Shown: positions 11,301 through 24,035, numbered from the stretch's first letter. The stretch: DNA of 64,000 nucleotides from Megaustenia siamemsis (GCA_032433765.1 JAVIAB010000159.1:57109542-57173541); one strand, 5' to 3'. Notes: generated by a model from the sequence alone, not told the origin. Program-made: numbers and translations.

Positions 11301-13064
11301 CAACAATTTTCCACATTTGGGACAAGAAAAATCCCGGGCCGCCCTATATATATCCGCTTTGTACATAAAATGTTCCTCATAAAATAGAACTCGGAAGGTG
11401 TCGCTATAATTCGTACTACCTCCAAACAGTGGGACATGGCTTGGGCATTGTCAAACGTGAAGACGTCAAAGTTAATACCGAAACACTTCTCTAATGAGGG
11501 AATCTAATCTTGCGTTACACCGGGAAACTCGTCGTCTATATCTAACTCCTGATGGTCTTGCCACTATTTCAGGGGATCGCTAGCGGGTCTGTGTAAATTA
11601 CTAAGATTAACACCCCTAAATAACGCTACGCATCTTAAAAAACAGAGATTATCAGTAGAGGCTGGCCCGTGTTTGCTATGTTGTAATGTATAAATTGATT
11701 TATTGTTTGTAATGTGTTGTGCGACCTCGGATGTTAGACAACCAGTAGTATATTCTATTTAAAAAAAAGAGATAGAAGGTTGTAGATGGGATGGTTTCAA
11801 CTGAAAATTTACTGCAAGGTCTGTTATAATGTGCGTGATTTAAGGGGTCGATATCTTGTAGCTGCGTAAGGAACAACCTATCAACATATGTTCTGTTATT
11901 GATAAACATCGGAGTTTCGAGTAGACAACTATTATTGAAACTGCTATGGAATAGGTGAACGTTATTGTTCTCTTTATTCTTCAAGACGAAATTGTGAGAA
12001 TAATTTATTTTAAATCTCCGTGTTTGGTTGTTAAAGATGGGAGTGAGATGGCTGGGCCAGTTCGGCGATAGCGTTGAATTTGGTTTGTGGAAAACAGTGT
12101 GCATCGAGAGATGTCTATTGTCATAACTGTGGGATCTTATTGCCGGCCAATTGACGACATAGAACTGTCTAACATCTGTCGGTAGACTATCTAAACTGTC
12201 TAATTCGAGGTCCGTCCAAGCTTTTTTGTTGTTTTATCTCTCTGCCGCCGTGTCCTTCCTCTCCCTCTTATTTGTTGGTGGAGCTGCGGACTTTGAACAG
12301 ACCCGTGGAAATCGAAGATGATGAGGCGGAGGAGGTTGATACTGATGAGGTTGATTGTCGTGTCGAGGATGCTGAGCTTGTAACCGTTGAAATCGCTAGA
12401 TTGTGTTTATTGTTAATATGCGTCTTTAGATGGTCCTGTCTGTTAAATTCGTATACACATAGAGGACACTGGTATGTATGTTTAGTGTGAACACTGTCTC
12501 CATGCCGATCTAGATTGCTTTGGGTGGTAAATGTTTGCTCGCAGTCTTTACACGTGTATTTAGTATTACTGTGTTCATTGTCATGAATGAGTACAGATAT
12601 GATGTGCTATGTACTGTATCTAGCTGTAGACTGCTCACCACCACGAGTGTTATCTAGTCGGGGTTTCTTTCTTGGGTGTTGTTATTGTTGACTCTCTCTC
12701 TCTCTCTCTCTCTCTCTGTAACATCATTGTCTATTGCAGAGAACACTGTCGGGGCCCTTGATATAACTTGTGTTGGTGCCGCTGATATAGTTGCACATGA
12801 AGCGTGCTTTTTCGCCATATGCTTTGTAAGATTGGTGGTTCTTGTGAATATGCAACCACATATAGGGCATGCGTTTCTTTGCTGGCCGTGAGCACTGTTT
12901 GCGTGTCTGGCTAGAGCATCCCACAGTGTAAAACTTTTTTCCACACTTGTCACACACTTGGCGTGGTCTGTTTGCCAGTTCATTAAGTGAGACCATCTGT
13001 CAAAGAGATAATACCATACTTTTAGTGTGCATGCCAAAGATACTTTGTAATAGTATGCATCCAT
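8385..13064 (-). pseudogene. Polinton-type protein-primed family B DNA polymerase, decayed
   Basis: Many minus-strand frames over 4.7 kb follow the order of one long polymerase. At the N-terminal side are C2H2 zinc fingers (about 12800-12960, and two clear ones at 12400-12545 with C-x2-C-x12-H-x4-H spacing), then a C2HC-like finger near 11300. An exonuclease-type motif GFNS.KYD lies near 10800, preceded by an acidic insertion encoded by TCTTC-rich DNA (10620-10700). Blocks follow at 10105-10308 and 9156-9503, then the catalytic CEMDTDSLYL at about 8700-8730. Stops and frameshifts separate all blocks. The enzyme would replicate the element from a protein primer. The fusion of zinc fingers to the polymerase is common in invertebrate relatives. 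Confidence 0.75.
12690..12718. repeat. (CT)n microsatellite
   Basis: A CTCTCT tract lies at the N-terminal end of the polymerase remnant and inserts an Arg-Glu run into one frame. Confidence 0.8.
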
Positions 13065-13701
13065 TTTAAGTTTCTATTAAGACGTAGAGGTTAGGTATGA
13101 TTCCTTTACAATTGTATATTGTCAGTGAGCGGTTATCTAGGTGTTTACTAATGCTTTCATAGACATCTTTGAGTCTCTATCCCAATCATGTTCATATCAC
13201 TATCATAATATACTATCAATTTTTACAACATTACAACATCCCATTCTGGACACCAGTATGTTATGTCTCTGTATGATAGATTGGTTAGTTACATGTTTTT
13301 GTTAAGAACTACCAACTATGAGCCTCTATTAATAACACGGTTAACGATTACTTAGGAGTTTTTTTAAATTATTTCTGTTCAGTGTCTTGATTTATCTTCT
13401 GTGAGTGTTTGTACTAACGCGGCGAGACCGGAATATAAGAGTTACGAAAACTTAACACTTTGTTTGTGTGGTTCACGCGTCGATGTATATCTGAACAACA
13501 AGTCTAGACATGTTTCATTTCATCGATTGATTTCACATACCACGCGAGCTTATGAATTTATCGTACATGGATTCGAAAACGACTCGTTTTGTTTGTAAAA
13601 TGTGTATGGCTACACTTACGATCTAATGTGGGGTCATATATGTTGACATTATCCACACTTATGATAAGACGAATAAGAAGCTTTCCCCGTTGTATAAGTC
13701 A

Positions 13702-14025
13702 ATGGCTAAACTAGGCTATACAGTATCAGAGAGATATGACTCGTTATTCGCTGGTATAACCCTAGAAGTCGGTGATAAGGATATTTACGCCTCGTTTGCA
13801 ACCCTTATGGTTTATATGCTTTCAGATGGAATTTTATACTTTGGGCGCCTAGTGATTATTTATATGCTGGCTTATCATCTAATTAAGAACCATGTTAAAG
13901 ACTTGTACGACTCTGATACTGACATATCTTCTCTGGCAAAGAAGTTCGGTATTTTTGCCGGCGCTTTTATTGGTGGATTATTCGGAGACTGGCTTGTAAA
14001 AAACAGAGGTTGGAAAAATGTATAG
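13702..14025 (+). CDS. Bcl-2-like protein of the Polinton remnant
   Basis: This is an open frame of 107 codons from the ATG at 13702; the frame is open from 13627 but has no earlier ATG. Residues SDGILYFGRLV (about 13811-13843) match the pattern of a BH1 motif (x-DG-x2-x-GR-hydrophobic). GDWLVKNRGW near the end matches BH2 (W-x3-x-GGW-like). A hydrophobic helix follows BH1. The first 20 residues may be a divergent BH3 helix but lack a clear L-x3-G-D. The protein stops just after BH2, so it has no C-terminal membrane anchor and is shorter than the usual 170-200 residues. Bcl-2 homologues are known accessory genes of adintoviruses and would block host apoptosis. It is the only open gene in this otherwise broken element. 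Confidence 0.6.
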   Translation: MAKLGYTVSERYDSLFAGITLEVGDKDIYASFATLMVYMLSDGILYFGRLVIIYMLAYHLIKNHVKDLYDSDTDISSLAKKFGIFAGAFIGGLFGDWLVKNRGWKNV

Positions 14026-14150
14026 ACATCTCTAACGTAAAGGATACGATACTGTGGACTCTATTTCGCAACAGTTTTAATATGTGACCGTTACAAGATT
14101 TATCGAACATATTCCTATATGTTATGTACTTCATTTTTTATGTTACCACT

Positions 14151-14156
14151 AATAAA
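14151..14156 (+). terminator. Poly(A) signal AATAAA
   Basis: AATAAA lies 126 bases after the stop of the Bcl-2-like frame and is consistent with its transcript end. The rest of 14157-15100 has no recognisable gene; a minor 81-codon frame at 14674-14919 resembles nothing I know. Confidence 0.45.
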
Positions 14157-15104
14157 ACTATGATAATAACACACAGTGTTATGTATTTTAAGCAATATTT
14201 CACGATATACCTGTATTCTTATAATGTTGATGTTTAAAGTCTGCTTCTCCGACGGTGTTTTCGTGTTGCAGTTTCTGCTGTTACATTTTAAGTTCTGGTA
14301 GGATAATATCAGTGAGGCTCTGCTGTTAGATTTATAGATCTGGAAACGTATCTAGTAGTGTTAACACTCTGGCTACTTTGTGGCGACTGACGACGCTATC
14401 GTGTGTGCGACAATGCTATTGGTTTTTAGATCACGTCTCAGCATACAGTTACGCTCGCGGTTAAAAAAAATCGACACCTGTGGTAACGATGTTTATTGAT
14501 CTATGTCCTACTCACCCAAGACTGGGAGAACATTGACTGTTCGTTCATGTCGTCAGCGAGAGTAGCTGTTATATATGTATATACCTTATTATGGTCCGTA
14601 TCTATCTTAAATATGGCCCTTTTACGTCCGCAAGGATATACTAAATATTAATTTATTTTTATTATTAGAATATATGCACACCATATATATATATGAAATA
14701 ACTAACGTATCGCTAGTCCCTAATATGGTAGTTTCGCTTCCTGAGTGGAAGTGGTCTATAGCCGGAACACATACACTCGCTTCTATTAGCTCTGTGGAAT
14801 TTGGCGGGAAGAAGCTATGTCCATCACTCATTAACCAATCTACTCAATTATTCCACAACTGTCCTCTTCGAGAGCTCAACCAACCCACCACATATCTTCT
14901 AAGTCATATACCTATATAACATTGCATCACTCTGCGGAAGGTTCCACCACTCTCCACCATGCAAAAGTGGTGGTATTTGACTATATAACTCTTGTACTTA
15001 CCAGAGTAAAATCGTCATCCTTCATCCTACCTATTTGCCCAACTAATTATCGGGGACTGTTGCGTGCAAGCTTCTACTACTAACGGTATCATCAAAATGT
15101 ATAT

Positions 15105-15680
15105 TAAGCTGTAGAAATGTGCTCCCAAACAGCGAGTTGGATGGGGTCTTGTATTAACAAAAGGTAACTTGGGCATAATACATTAGATTGCACCGAAGTG
15201 CTAATAAATGATAAACTGGACTGTAGAAATATGTGCACAAACGCAGGTTTGCAGTAGAAGTGTTTAGAAGATAGTGAGTTTGTCTGTGCTGTTAGAAGTA
15301 TATGTATAAAGAGATTGTGTGATAGTAGAAATATATACATGTACTGAAAGGGGAAGTTGTACGGTTGAGTTTAGGAAATGTGACATGAACTAGAAAGGTA
15401 CGTTTAGAAATGATGAGTTGTACGGTTGCGTTTAGGAAATGTGAGATGAACTAGAAAGATACGTTTAGAAATGATGAGTTGGGCGGTTGAGTTTAGGAAA
15501 TGTGAGATGAACTAGAAAGATACGTTTAGAAATGATGAGTTGTACGGTTGCGTTTAGGAAATGTGAGATGAACTAGAAAGATACGTTTGGAAATGATGAT
15601 TTGGGCGGTAGAGTTTAGGAAATGTGAGGTGAACTAGAAAGATACGCTTAGAAATGATGAGTTGGGTGGTTGAACCGGGA
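15105..15680. repeat. 61-bp minisatellite (5 copies) and degenerate flank
   Basis: Units of 61 bp start at about 15369, 15430, 15491, 15552 and 15613 with GTTTAGGAAATGTGAGATGA. A degenerate AGAAAT-rich region lies to the left (15105-15360). The right end runs into a LINE tail. Confidence 0.9.
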
Positions 15681-15689
15681 TTTAGAAAT

Positions 15690-15945
15690 GGTGACGTTAA
15701 CAGACAGAAACAATCAATATTTTTCGGGCACATCATGAGAAGATAAAAGTTGGAATACTTGGTTACAACAGGCAAAATGCAAGGAAAGAGAGATCGCGGA
15801 CGACAAAGAGAAAAAATACTAGATAGCTTGGTGCCATAGCATGGAAAACAGTCAACAACAGAACTGATACGATGCACTGTAGATCGAAATTGGTGGAAGG
15901 ACATGATTGCCCAAGCCAACGGGTATGGCACATGATGATGATGAG
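15690..15945 (+). mobile_element. LINE 3' end
   Basis: The plus strand carries the conserved C-terminal coding tail of the local LINE family, with frames disrupted. It ends with GGCACATGATGATGATGAGG. It is severely 5'-truncated. Confidence 0.8.
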
Positions 15946-16129
15946 GTTAACCATCTAACGTGTTTTTAGAAACGAAAAGTTACTTTTATGAAAGGAAACT
16001 CAAACTGAAGAATCGTTTTCATTAACTGTTAGCTAGTTAGAAACATACGTTTTAACAGACGCTTAGCATTTGTTTCCATATGGTCAGCAGAACGAAAGAA
16101 GTATATTTAAGAACTGTGTGCTGGGTGAT

Positions 16130-16420
16130 AGAACTAGATTTAAGAAAAGTAAGGTAGACAGAACTAGAAAGGAAGACGGTAGATGAAATGTGGGAAGTCA
16201 GCAACGCAGCTCTAATGTCATTGGCAGATTCAAGAGCTGGGTTGAAGAAAATAGAAAGAACATGGATCTGTGACAATACATGGAACGCGTACGAGAAAGA
16301 AAAGAAGCAAAGACATCAAGGAAAATAGTAACGACATATGAAAAAACCTGGCAAAAGTAGCATACATAGACCTAGACAAGAAAGAAAATAGCTCGGCCAA
16401 AAGAAACAATAGAACCTACA
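16130..16420 (+). mobile_element. Possible LINE ORF2 remnant
   Basis: One plus-strand frame near 16180-16320 encodes a Trp/Lys-rich stretch resembling the linker before the reverse transcriptase in LINE ORF2. The family is uncertain. The flanks 15950-16130 and 16420-16860 show nothing recognisable. Confidence 0.35.
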
Positions 16421-16861
16421 CAGATAACCTGGCCATGGGGGTGGAGAGAGCACCAATGATGGGTAATAGTAAAACCTTTGTAATGTCACAACAAGGTTGC
16501 AGGTGAACACAACCATTTTTCTATTTAAATCTTCTTGTAGGTCTTGTTTTCTCATGTATATGTATGTAACTGGTAGCTCGTTAAGCTCCTTTATGTCGAT
16601 GAATTGTCTAACTGATGTATGAAGTCCACGTAAGCACTAAACAATAGAGGAGATCGTACTGGCGCTTGTTTTACTAGTGTTCTTTTTTCGAATTGGTCAT
16701 GCAGTCTGCTGCTTTCTAACTGTGCAACAGCTCCTGTTAATGTAGAGACTTCTGCATAGGTTTGTTAGATGTTGGCTTACTTACGTATGTCGCTAGCATC
16801 GTCCATTTTTGTTCTTGTTTTACTCCGTCGAATTATTTTTCCTGGACAATGAAAGCTATTG

Positions 16862-17100
16862 TGGCTATATCCTGCCGTCTTTCCTGCTAGCTGTTTTAGG
16901 ATGATTATTACATTAGCACATAATCTATTTGTTTTTGGAACCCCTTTGGTACCCCTTGTGATACTCGCTTATATGTAGTTATGAGGCTATATCCTGCAGT
17001 CTTTCCTGCTAGCTGTTTAGGATGAATATTACATTAGCACATCCTCTATTTGTTTGTGGGACCCAATGTGATACTCACTTATATGCAGTAATGTAATTGG
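16862..17100. repeat. Tandem duplication of about 120 bp
   Basis: GGCTATATCCTGC(C/A)GTCTTT and the following 100 bases occur twice in direct succession (about 16862-16985 and 16986-17098), with a few substitutions and a small indel. Confidence 0.85.
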
Positions 17101-17900
17101 TTTGAGCCGTTTCTTGCAATAATGTTGGCACATAACATATCCACTAGATGAGAAGAGAGATAGCTCAAAATTGATTGTAGTCTATCTATCTACCTTTCAT
17201 TTTCTATATTGGAATGATAATTGCCTGTTGCCAGTCTTCTGGAGCCTCCTGTTATTGCTATGCTGTATTGAATATTCGGTACATCCATCCCTTATGGTTA
17301 TCCCCTATTATCTGATGAGAGAAATGTGTTTAAGAACTATAAACTTGACAACAGCATGTTTCCTACGAACTGAATGAACTTCCAGAACAGAATTGGTTAA
17401 TAAAAATTCGTTTAAGAAGAGTAAACTAAATTATATAAAAGAAAGCCATTCTGCATACACTTCGAGAAATGCTGAGACGTGCGGTGGAGCGGGAATGGGG
17501 GATGCCCCGACTGCAATAAACTTGATTTTATGGATATAATAGAATAGAACAGAAACCTTGTGATGCACCTTGGGTGAGGGAAATGTGTTCAATAATTAGA
17601 TACAAATAGCGTAGACAAGTGATCCTAAGAGATAAGCCAAACACAATAATTTCTGACAAAATATGAGTATCACTGTATAATACGACTTGTAAGACAAATG
17701 GTCACAGTTTTACTGAGAATTATCAGATTTGCAATGCTGGAAAACAGTTCGATTAAATAGTGGAAACGCAGAAAACTAGCTATACATGACTTTGGTAGCG
17801 TTGAAATTAAACAAATATGTCATGTTTCATTTGGTGTTCATTTGTCGACACAACATTTTGTGTTGCTGCATATCCCGATGTACTATTTGTCTATTTTCAG
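17100..17900 (+). other. Presumed last intron of receptor copy 1
   Basis: No conserved coding sequence is present here. The stretch ends with a pyrimidine tract and TTTTCAG at 17900, immediately before the receptor exon. The apparent ATG frame that starts at 17786 lies in this intron and is not the true start. Confidence 0.6.
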
Positions 17901-20900
17901 TGATATCTGAGAGAAAATCTGCAAACTTTCCGCTAGATGATTGTTCCACGATTGAGATGGACGTTCTGTGTTTGTATTTTAATGACCAATATCAAGACAG
18001 ACAAAGAAACACATGCCGCGGTTTTATTAATCATCAATTAAGCTTCCCAAGCAACAAGACAACTGCGCGTGTTCTATTCGCAACAGTTTACGACCTGTTC
18101 TCTGTCGACAACCCTGATGTTAACGTCAGCTCTTGGCGATTTAATGAAACCTCTAAACTAGTTACTTACGGATATGAGATCGTCGACATGGCGGATAGCT
18201 ATGATAACATCAATGAGACCATTCGACTCAAATTACGGTTTGTTCACCGCCTGTTTTCTGAGATGGACGGGGTCAGGAAAAATGTCACCCACGTTGCTGT
18301 TATGTTTCTCCAAGGTAAAGGTTTATCAAACATTGAAATGAGAACTATCCCGGACATGTTACTTCAGCAAGGTACCAGCATCAAGGTGTTTGCTGTGGTG
18401 TTAAATGCCGAGTATGAGAGTCACATTGTTCATCTTCGGGACACAATTCTTGTAGAGTACAATAGTGACGACGTTCCTTACAAACATTTATTAGCTCTAG
18501 CGATGTGTAACCAGTGTCAGAAAGAGATGTGGCAATTTCAACATAGTGTCGGTGCCGAGTCTGTATCTTGCTACAAAATGTTAAAGCATAGGACTAACGA
18601 ACAAGGTCGTGTCATAATGCCATCTTGTAGCCTTTCAGAGCAGTCAAGAGTTGTCACAATTGAAAGTACACACGAACTGAACTATTTACAAAAAATGGTG
18701 CATTCCTATTTCAATGAACTAAGAAACCAAAGCCAACATACTCTACTTCAAGCTCGATTTTTCATTGGACTTGGCAAAGACACAACTAAAATGTATCAAA
18801 GATATAGCTGGCAACCAATTAGTCGACCGCTAGTGGTAAACAAATGGATGGCGGGTATGCCTTCTAACGGGCATATCAATGAGTGTGTTCTGTGGCAGTT
18901 TGATAATAACCAGTCTCTACGTGATGCCTCTAACTACTCCCTATCCGGACATCAATTTGATGATGGCTGGTTGGACAGTGATTGCAAGTTTGTAAGTTCA
19001 TTCAGTTTGTGTGAGGCTTCTATTCCACGTAGAATTGAGAACAACATCGCTCTTGGAATAAAGCCAGCCACGAATGAGAGTTTTAGTCGAGCATTAAATA
19101 GTGGAGGTTTTGCTATTTTTAGAGATAACATTGTGTCTGTTTCGTTCAACTTTGCCAGTAAAGATTTTCAAAAAGTGCTACTAGAAAGAGGATACGAGTT
19201 GTTTCCCGTCTTTAACTGTGAGATGAATGAACAAAACCCTCGATACATTTCCTACTCTATGGTCTGTGATGGTATCATTGATTGCAACAACAATCGAGAC
19301 GAAGATTTGTGTTGGCAACGTTTCCCACAGGACCCGGATAATGACCTCGACATTTGTCACGGCATCCATTGTTGTGACGGATCCTGCTTGTTATTGTCCT
19401 GGGTTAATGATGGCCAGGTTGATTGTCCTATTTGTGGATACAATACCGACAATGATTTCAACGATGAAAGTTCCTTCTTACTTAGTTATTTCAAGAGAAA
19501 TGAGACTTGCGCGTTTATTTGTAATGAAGATAAATGTATTCACTACTCGCAGCTTAACGATGGACACATTGACTGTACTGGGTGGGAGGGACCGCTGGAC
19601 GAGACTCTAGGGAAGCTGGAAAGAGTAGATACTTGTCACAATCCACCTGGTTATAGTAACTGGGCTCCCGTGTGTGTCTATGTCAGAGACAGGTTCGGAG
19701 CAGTTCTAGGATGCAGAGACATGTCTCATGTAGAGAATTGCGCTGATTTTAAATGTCCAGTTGGATATTACAAATGTCCGATGACATACTGTATCCCTCA
19801 ACATTATGTCCTTGATAGAAAACAAGATTGTCCTTCAGGGGAAGACGAACTATTTGACACTATTGGCTCCTGTACCGGTAACTTTGCCTGTTGGGATAGT
19901 AAAGTTTGCCTGCATCCTGACCTTGTTTGTAACGGACATCCTGACTGTCCACACAAAGACGACGAAGTGGAGTGTAATTTGGAGTGCCAGCAAGGTTTCC
20001 GCTGTGTATCGGGGACAACCACTGTTAAGAGCCATATACAATCAGAGCCCCTGACAAACGTCCCATCATTTGATGCTGGAACTAAATATTTGGACTTGTC
20101 TGGAGTTGATCTCTCTGCAAAAGATTTTCTAGACGTTCCCATGAAATCGATATTCGTGAAGTGGTCTACGTGCCACTTACGTCAATTGAACAATAACGTT
20201 TTAAATCATGTATACTTTCTTCAAGACCTTGACCTTAGCTACAATTGGATCCAAACAATCGATGGCAGAAGATCTTTCTTTGATGGTTCTATGTATATTC
20301 GTCGTATGAATCTCTCCTATAACACAGAGCTTGTGTCGGTGAAATATCTACAATTGAATTTCCTAGACACATTAGACCTCTCCCACACGAGCCTGCTATA
20401 TGTCGATGAATTCTTTTTTTCTCAGTTTCCTGCATTAACAAAATTAGATTTAAGCTTTACACTTATAAAGAGTATAAAGCAATTTACCTTACCTGATTCT
20501 CTGGTTTTACAGATACTCCATTTACGTGGTTTACAAATAAGCAATTTCCAGGAAGACTTCTTCAACAGCCTCACTATCACTCAACATCTGTACACAGACA
20601 TATATGAGATGTGCTGTCCACAGATCAGAGGAAACAATATTCCATACCACGTGTGTCATTCACCTGTCAACCCCATTTCTTCATGTTTTGATCTGATAGG
20701 GGACAATTTTCAGCGTGTACTTCTCTGGGTGATGGCCGTTCTTGCCCTTTTTGGGACAGTGGCGACTTCTGTTTATCGTGTAATCTGGGATTTAACATCT
20801 TTGAGAAAAAGTCACGGACTGCTTGTGGTAAATTTGGCTGTATGTGATTTTATTATGGGGGTCTATTTGTTTGTTATTGCAGGGGCGGATTATCACTATC

Positions 20901-21577
20901 GGGATAATTATGTTCTTTTTGACAAGACTTGGAGAAAAAGTCATTGTTGTAAACTCGCTGGTGTCCTGGCTACTCTCTCCAATGAAACCTCACTATTTTT
21001 CATTTTTCTTATTTTACTGGACCAATATTTTGCTTTGAAGCTACCCGATGCTCAAGTTATATTTTCAAAACGGGGTCAAATTGTTGTTATTTTGTTGTCT
21101 TGGATCATTGGTTTACTTCTGGCACTGACACCAATTGTGTTCAAGCTTGAAATGTATTCTTCTACCGCCCTGTGTAACGCTGCAGATTTACTGTTAACAA
21201 CTAAGCGCCTCAAAGGCTGGGGGTTTCCATTTGGTGTCTTCATCGTGCTCAATGTTCTTTTGTCAATCGTGCTTGCTTTCTGTCTAAAAGTTATTCTACG
21301 ATACAGATCTGCGAAGAGTATAGCAGAGACAGTGCCCAGTGCGTCAGAAGAGGTTCTCTTGATCCAACAACTGACTCTAGTAGTTCTATCTAACTTTCTC
21401 TGTTGGTTTCCTATAGGATTAGTAGGGGTTTCAACTGTGTTCGGATATGAGATCAACAATGATGTGTATTCCTGGACGACAGTTATCGTTATCCCGATAA
21501 AGACCGCAGTAAACCCACTTTTCTACATAGTCCCTGTCTGTATGGACAAGTGGAAACAATTTAGGTATCGCCGATAA
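17901..21577 (+). CDS. Receptor copy 1 (type A): vWA-like/CTLD/LDLa/LRR/7TM GPCR, GRL101-like
   Basis: This single large exon, about 1224 codons, enters after the acceptor TTTTCAG at 17900 in phase 1; the signal-peptide exon was not found. In order it encodes a vWA-like fold (about 17956-18510) whose usual DxSxS metal motif is absent; a C-type lectin-like domain (18531-19020, with the closing W-x2-DC...CE pattern but no EPN or QPD sugar motif); LDLa-type modules (19214-19314, 19353-19474, 19508-19600, 19756-19855, 19867-19975), some missing Cys; leucine-rich repeats (20060-20580); a CCPQ...SSCFD hinge; and seven helices (20713-21540). Helix 6 keeps CWFP and helix 7 NPLFY, but the DRY motif reads DQY. 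The tail after helix 7 is very short. It is a plasma-membrane receptor; ligand and G protein are unknown. Confidence 0.85.
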
Positions 21578-21629
21578 AACTCTTCGAGCAGATGTTTTTT
21601 TTTTTTTTCACTTTAATGTTGGTTTTAAT

Positions 21630-21697
21630 TCACCCACAATTGTAGGACATGATCGCCTACGTCAACCGGTATGACACTTGATGATGATAATTGTAGT
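21630..21697 (+). mobile_element. LINE 3' tail fragment
   Basis: Only the last 60 bases or so of the local LINE family remain (GACATGATCGCCTACGTCAA, then a TGATGATGAT tail), 50 bases after the stop of receptor copy 1. Confidence 0.6.
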
Positions 21698-21859
21698 GGA
21701 GCATAATCAGCACATATACTGTTTTATTATGTTTTTTTTTTCAATTGTACTTACATTTGTGTTTACGACAATACAGTAAACATCGCCAATAGGAAATAGT
21801 GTTACGGACAGAGAGGTTGCCACACACATTTCTATAAAGAAGCAACATAAATCTTACAT

Positions 21860-22092
21860 AGTTACCACTTATTTAATTCATATTGCACTCTTAAAGATGA
21901 TAGTATTATCATCTCCTATTTCAAATGTTCTATATATCATAACATACTTGCTATTTTTTATTGTTAATGTTTTTTAGTTACCACTTATTTAATTCATATT
22001 GCACTCTTAAAGATGATAGTATTAGCATCTCCTATTTCAAATGTTCTATATATCATAACATACTTGCTATTTTTTATTGTTAATGTTTTTTA
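21860..22092. repeat. Tandem duplication of 117 bp
   Basis: Two nearly identical direct copies (about 21860-21975 and 21977-22092) begin TTACCACTTATTTAATTCAT and end GTTAATGTTTTTTA. The near identity implies a recent event. From 22093 to 22760 nothing is recognisable. Confidence 0.9.
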
Positions 22093-22769
22093 ACACTAAT
22101 CTACCTGCACTCTATTAAAAATGTATTTCTCTTAGCACTGACCACGTTTTAATTACTATTTATATGTAAATATATTTGTAATACTTTTTAAATACTCTGA
22201 TAACACCGTATTACTGGCAGAAAATTCAGTCGATCTAGACCAACTAATTGACAATATGAACAAGCCAGACAAAAGAATATGATTTCCATAAATATTAACA
22301 TTACAAAAACTGTGATTGTCAGTAGTTAACATACACATCATAGGAAGTGCATAGCAAAGTCCCTGAAAAGAGGTGAAGACTATAGCTCTCTTGTACGTGC
22401 AATTAATTAATGGTGGAAAATGTAAGACAAAAATAAACATAAGACTATGATATGCAAAAAGCAAGTTTAATAACAACAAAAATATATTCACATCAAAGCA
22501 GCCAATTACATTAGCACCGATTTCAACAGTAATTAAGCGTCTGGAAGGAGAAGCGCGTTATCAACACGTTTGCGAGTTATACAGCTCAAGGAAATAGTAG
22601 TGCAAAAAAGCAACAATTAATTATATCACATCAGGAGAAGCTGTGGGTAAACTGACATGCTATTTTCTTTGAAATGACTAACAGAAAAAGCAATCGAGTA
22701 CACTCAAGGACTATACATACCATGCATAGACCAAGAGAAATCTATTGGTTGATTACATTAGCATTATTT

Positions 22770-23020
22770 AATCTGGGGTCTGGTTGGTTTCGAGACGCCG
22801 GCCGAGAGAGAGAGAGAGAGGTTATAAGTTCAAATCCCGGCTGCACCGATTAAGATTTTTATTCATGATTTCTCTCTGCGACAACCACCTCTGGTCTCGA
22901 CAGTGAGGTCCGGCTTGAAACGTTAATTACTCATGGACGGAATAAATGTGAGTACCTGGACGGAGTTATCTGCCTGTGAGGCGAGGGACACATGTGCACA
23001 CGGCTGCTATTAAAAAAAAA
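22770..23020 (+). mobile_element. SINE, family 2, with poly(A)-type tail
   Basis: A tRNA-like head has a possible box B, AGTTCAAATCCCGGC, at about 22830; an (AG)n tract sits inside the head. A GC-richer body of about 150 bp follows, ending in ATTAAAAAAAAA at about 23010. The body is clearly unlike its AT-rich surroundings. No second copy was found in the window, so the call rests on structure. Confidence 0.5.
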
Positions 23021-23277
23021 CTGATTAACACGCAAAATTCAGTTCTTGAAGAACCTGCTGGTCTACAGAGACTTCGTCAGAGGTAAAAAAAATAATGGTA
23101 AACGCAACAAAAATATTTAATCTACTAATTATCTACAGTAAACCCACAACAAATTAAACAATTAATCCACTAATTATCTACAATAATCCCACCAAATAGT
23201 TTAATATTTAATCCTACAAACAATATTCAGAAATCCCACCACATAGATTAATATTTAAATTCTACTAATAAATTGGA

Positions 23278-23335
23278 GCTTCGGTGGCTGAGTGATAAAT
23301 GCACTCGCTTGGTTTTCATAGGGGTACAGTTCCTA
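23278..23335 (+). mobile_element. tRNA-like head fragment
   Basis: GGTGGCTGAGTGATAAATGC resembles a box A in a tRNA-like context and is cut off after about 55 bases by the LINE copy that follows. The A-rich stretch 23021-23277 holds nothing else. Confidence 0.35.
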
Positions 23336-23339
23336 TCAA

Positions 23340-23945
23340 ATCTGAAACAAGTACAACGCGTCAAATACGTGGGCACAATAATAAAATCAGATGGAAGATG
23401 CGCTACAGAAATACAAAAAAAGCAGAATAGCTCAGGCTAAAATAGCATTTCAGAAAATAAAAAATATCTTATGCCACAAATCTATGTCAACAGAAGTGAG
23501 AAAGAGTTCAAAGGTGCTGTATAGAAACAATTCTGACCTATGGAAGCGAATCATGGACAGTAGACAAACAAATAAAACAACGATTAGAGGCCACAGAGAT
23601 GGGATTTCTCAGAAGAATGTTGAAGGTTCCCAGGACAGCTAAAAAGACCAATGAGGAAATTTTCAAAGAGGCCAACACAAAAAGACAGCTCCTAAAAACA
23701 ACAGAAAGAAATAGTCAACATTTTTCTGGCACATCATGACAAGAGGAAAGTTGGAATACGTGGTTACAACGAGCATAATAAAAGAAAAGAGATCGCGGAC
23801 GACAAAGAGAGAAAATACTAGATTGCTTGGTGTCATGGCAAAGCAAACTGTCAACAACAGAGCTGATACGATGCACTGTAGATAGAAGTTTGTGGAAGAA
23901 CATGATCGCTTACGCAAACCGGTGTGGCACATGATGATGATGATG
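23340..23945 (+). mobile_element. 5'-truncated LINE copy (about 600 bp)
   Basis: The plus strand encodes, with several frameshifts, the region downstream of the reverse transcriptase (words resembling LKQVQRVKYVGT and ATEIQKK) and the conserved C-terminal tail. It ends in GGTGTGGCACATGATGATGA. It is the same family as the other LINE tails here. Confidence 0.8.
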
Positions 23946-24035
23946 ATGCCAGCTTCTATTCCCTGGAGTGGCAGATATTTGTTCTTACCGAGCTCTGGGG
24001 TCACCAAGCCTTTAAAAATTGACATAAATAATTTA

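Noticed and set aside
17786..17900. ATG at 17786 as the true start of receptor copy 1
   Set aside because: This part is not conserved in the other copies and ends at a splice acceptor that all four copies share; it is intronic.
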